A stretch of 33,780 nucleotides of DNA from Verrucomicrobiia bacterium (GTDB lineage Bacteria > Verrucomicrobiota > Verrucomicrobiia > Limisphaerales > UBA11358), in NCBI GenBank assembly GCA_025451535.1, contig JANWKE010000067.1, positions 1 through 33,780 on the forward strand, given 5' to 3'. Under the pieces are notes generated by a model, which was given only the letters and a program-made list of their open reading frames with translations, was not told the origin of the DNA and did no database searches. Positions 32,543-33,780 of the stretch are shown here, piece by piece (the stretch's first letter is position 1; each line of letters begins with the position of its first letter). The translations under genes were made by a program, and so were the position numbers.

Positions 32543-33780
32543 GTGGACGCTTTCACTTCAGAAAAGCGTTGGACGGAAAAATGCAGCAGGTCACCGGGTC
32601 TAGCGTGGCTGGACTCCCGGTGGGCCGGGCTGGCGGTGGTGGCCGTGGCGTTCGTCGCGATGGCAGCGGTTTCCTGGCGCAAATGGCCGGATGTGCTGAT
32701 TGACTTCGGGTTGCAACTTTACCTGCCGTGGCGAATCAGCCAGGGCGCAGTGCTGTACCAAGATTTGCATTATCTGGCGGGCGGTCCGTTATCGCAGTAT
32801 TTTAATGCGCTGTTGTTCAAAATTTTCGGTGCTTCGTTCAGCACGCTGATTTTCGCAAACCTCGCCATCACCGCCGCGCTGCTGGTTTTGATTTATCGCC
32901 GCTTTCTGGCGGCAGCTGATCGCTGGACGGCCACGACGATCTGCCTGGGCATTGTGCTGGTGTTCGCCTTCAGTGAATACCAGGTCGTTGGCAATTACAA
33001 TTATATCGCGCCGTATGCCCACGAGCTTTTTCATGGCCTGGTGCTTTCCATTCTGGCTATCGCTTTCCTGTCCGATTGGGTCAACAAACAAAAAGCCGGA
33101 TACGCATTCGCAGCCGGTTTCTGTTTCGGCCTGGTGTTTCTGACCAAACCGGAAATTTTTGTGGCGCTGGCCGCCGGGGTCATCACCGCATTCGTCCTTT
33201 TTCATGTCACGCGTGGGCTGAGGCCTTTTGTCGTTAAATCAGCGATGGCGTTTCTGGCGGCGGCGGTTATTCCGGTGCTGGGATTTTTTCTTTATTTCCT
33301 CCACAAGGAGGACTGGCGCGCGAGTTTATATTCCACCGCCTTTGCCTGGGCACCGCTGTGGCTGACGCCGGTTGCCCGGAATCATTTTTACCTGTGGTGT
33401 ACCGGATTCGACACGCCCGTTTCTCATCTCCGTGAAATGGTCATCCACTTTTTCTGCGTCGCGCTTCTGGTGGCGCTTTATGCGCGATTGTTCCAGCGCG
33501 AGACGGGTTTGGGAACGAAGCGGACCGCCCGGCTGGTGCTGATGATTCCGCTGCTGGTTGCGGCCGGTTGGTTCAACTGGCTCAACTGTGGCGCGTCGTT
33601 GCCGCTATTGGGCCTGGCCGCCTGGCTTCTGCTTTTGGGAAATTACCGGACCTTGTCGGTGGGACGGGAGATGACCTTCCCGCTTTTGTGGAGTGTGTTC
33701 GGCCTGGTATTGTTGGCGAAACTGGGATTATTTTCCCGTGTCTGGCACTATGGATTTGCTTTGGCCATGCCAGCGGCCAG
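32543..33780 (+). CDS. Membrane glycosyltransferase-like protein (partial, runs off right edge)
   Basis: The open frame begins at a GTG at 32543, eight bases after the gnd stop, and continues to the last base (412 codons). A short N-terminal tail is followed by about ten hydrophobic helices. The first extracytoplasmic loop reads DFGLQLYLPWRISQGAVLYQ then DLHYLAGGPLSQYFNALLFK. The pattern of an acidic residue just after helix 1, then GAVLYQDL and PLSQY, is that of GT-C fold lipid-linked sugar transferases (PMT/ArnT/RgtA-like). It would use a polyprenyl-phosphate sugar at the periplasmic face. The acceptor is unknown, and the C-terminus is outside the window. Confidence 0.7.
   Translation, partial: MDAFTSEKRWTEKCSRSPGLAWLDSRWAGLAVVAVAFVAMAAVSWRKWPDVLIDFGLQLYLPWRISQGAVLYQDLHYLAGGPLSQYFNALLFKIFGASFSTLIFANLAITAALLVLIYRRFLAAADRWTATTICLGIVLVFAFSEYQVVGNYNYIAPYAHELFHGLVLSILAIAFLSDWVNKQKAGYAFAAGFCFGLVFLTKPEIFVALAAGVITAFVLFHVTRGLRPFVVKSAMAFLAAAVIPVLGFFLYFLHKEDWRASLYSTAFAWAPLWLTPVARNHFYLWCTGFDTPVSHLREMVIHFFCVALLVALYARLFQRETGLGTKRTARLVLMIPLLVAAGWFNWLNCGASLPLLGLAAWLLLLGNYRTLSVGREMTFPLLWSVFGLVLLAKLGLFSRVWHYGFALAMPAA

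Overview
The window is GC-rich bacterial chromosome that most resembles a Gram-negative member of the Verrucomicrobia (Pedosphaera/Limisphaerales-like). This is an inference from several things together. Outer-membrane genes are present (lpxI, a beta-barrel protein). There is a pseudopilin with a C-terminal HX9DG-like segment and a very large PD40-repeat secreted protein with a verrucomicrobial-style C-terminal tail. A GH57 enzyme is linked to a DUF4912 protein. Many intergenic spaces carry short paired inverted repeats. No plasmid, phage, CRISPR or full-length IS genes were seen.

Layout. 1-1324: 5' part of uvrB (minus strand), running off the left edge and carrying an in-frame palindromic repeat. 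1545-2403: small outer-membrane barrel protein with its own promoter. 2404-5829: MFS transporter, secreted alpha/beta-hydrolase, CorA. 5830-6412: repeat-rich stretch with the remains of a RelE/ParE-like toxin. 6413-7351: unknown membrane protein. 7631-9365: rpsA and its terminator. 9366-11145: repeats and the thyA-folA pair (minus). 11143-12488: small membrane protein and a DUF559 nuclease flanked by hairpin repeats. 12489-14954: thioesterase, ruvX, truA, trmL and tRNA-Val. 15075-19724 (minus): HpnI-like glycosyltransferase, GH42-like protein, AsmA-like anchor protein, single-domain response regulator. 19867-23065 (plus): DUF4912 protein, tiny membrane protein, GH57 branching-enzyme-like protein. 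23269-28737: secreted PD40-repeat protein, pseudopilin, GH28 pectin hydrolase. 28770-29066 (minus): histidine-phosphoacceptor-only protein. 29298-33780: lpxI, conserved unknown, gnd, and a partial membrane glycosyltransferase-like gene.

How the genes work together. Most are housekeeping functions: DNA repair, translation, tRNA modification, folate/thymidylate, pentose phosphate and lipid A. They are mixed with polysaccharide metabolism (GH28, GH42-like, acetyl-esterase-like, GH57), which suits a carbohydrate-degrading soil or freshwater organism. The strongest unexplained signal is the density and variety of paired inverted repeats. One hairpin family sits on both sides of a DUF559 nuclease gene and appears again in frame inside uvrB, which suggests a nuclease-linked analogue of REP/RAYT systems. 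The GH42-like protein lacks the usual acid/base glutamate. All product calls come from reading motifs, not from database searches.
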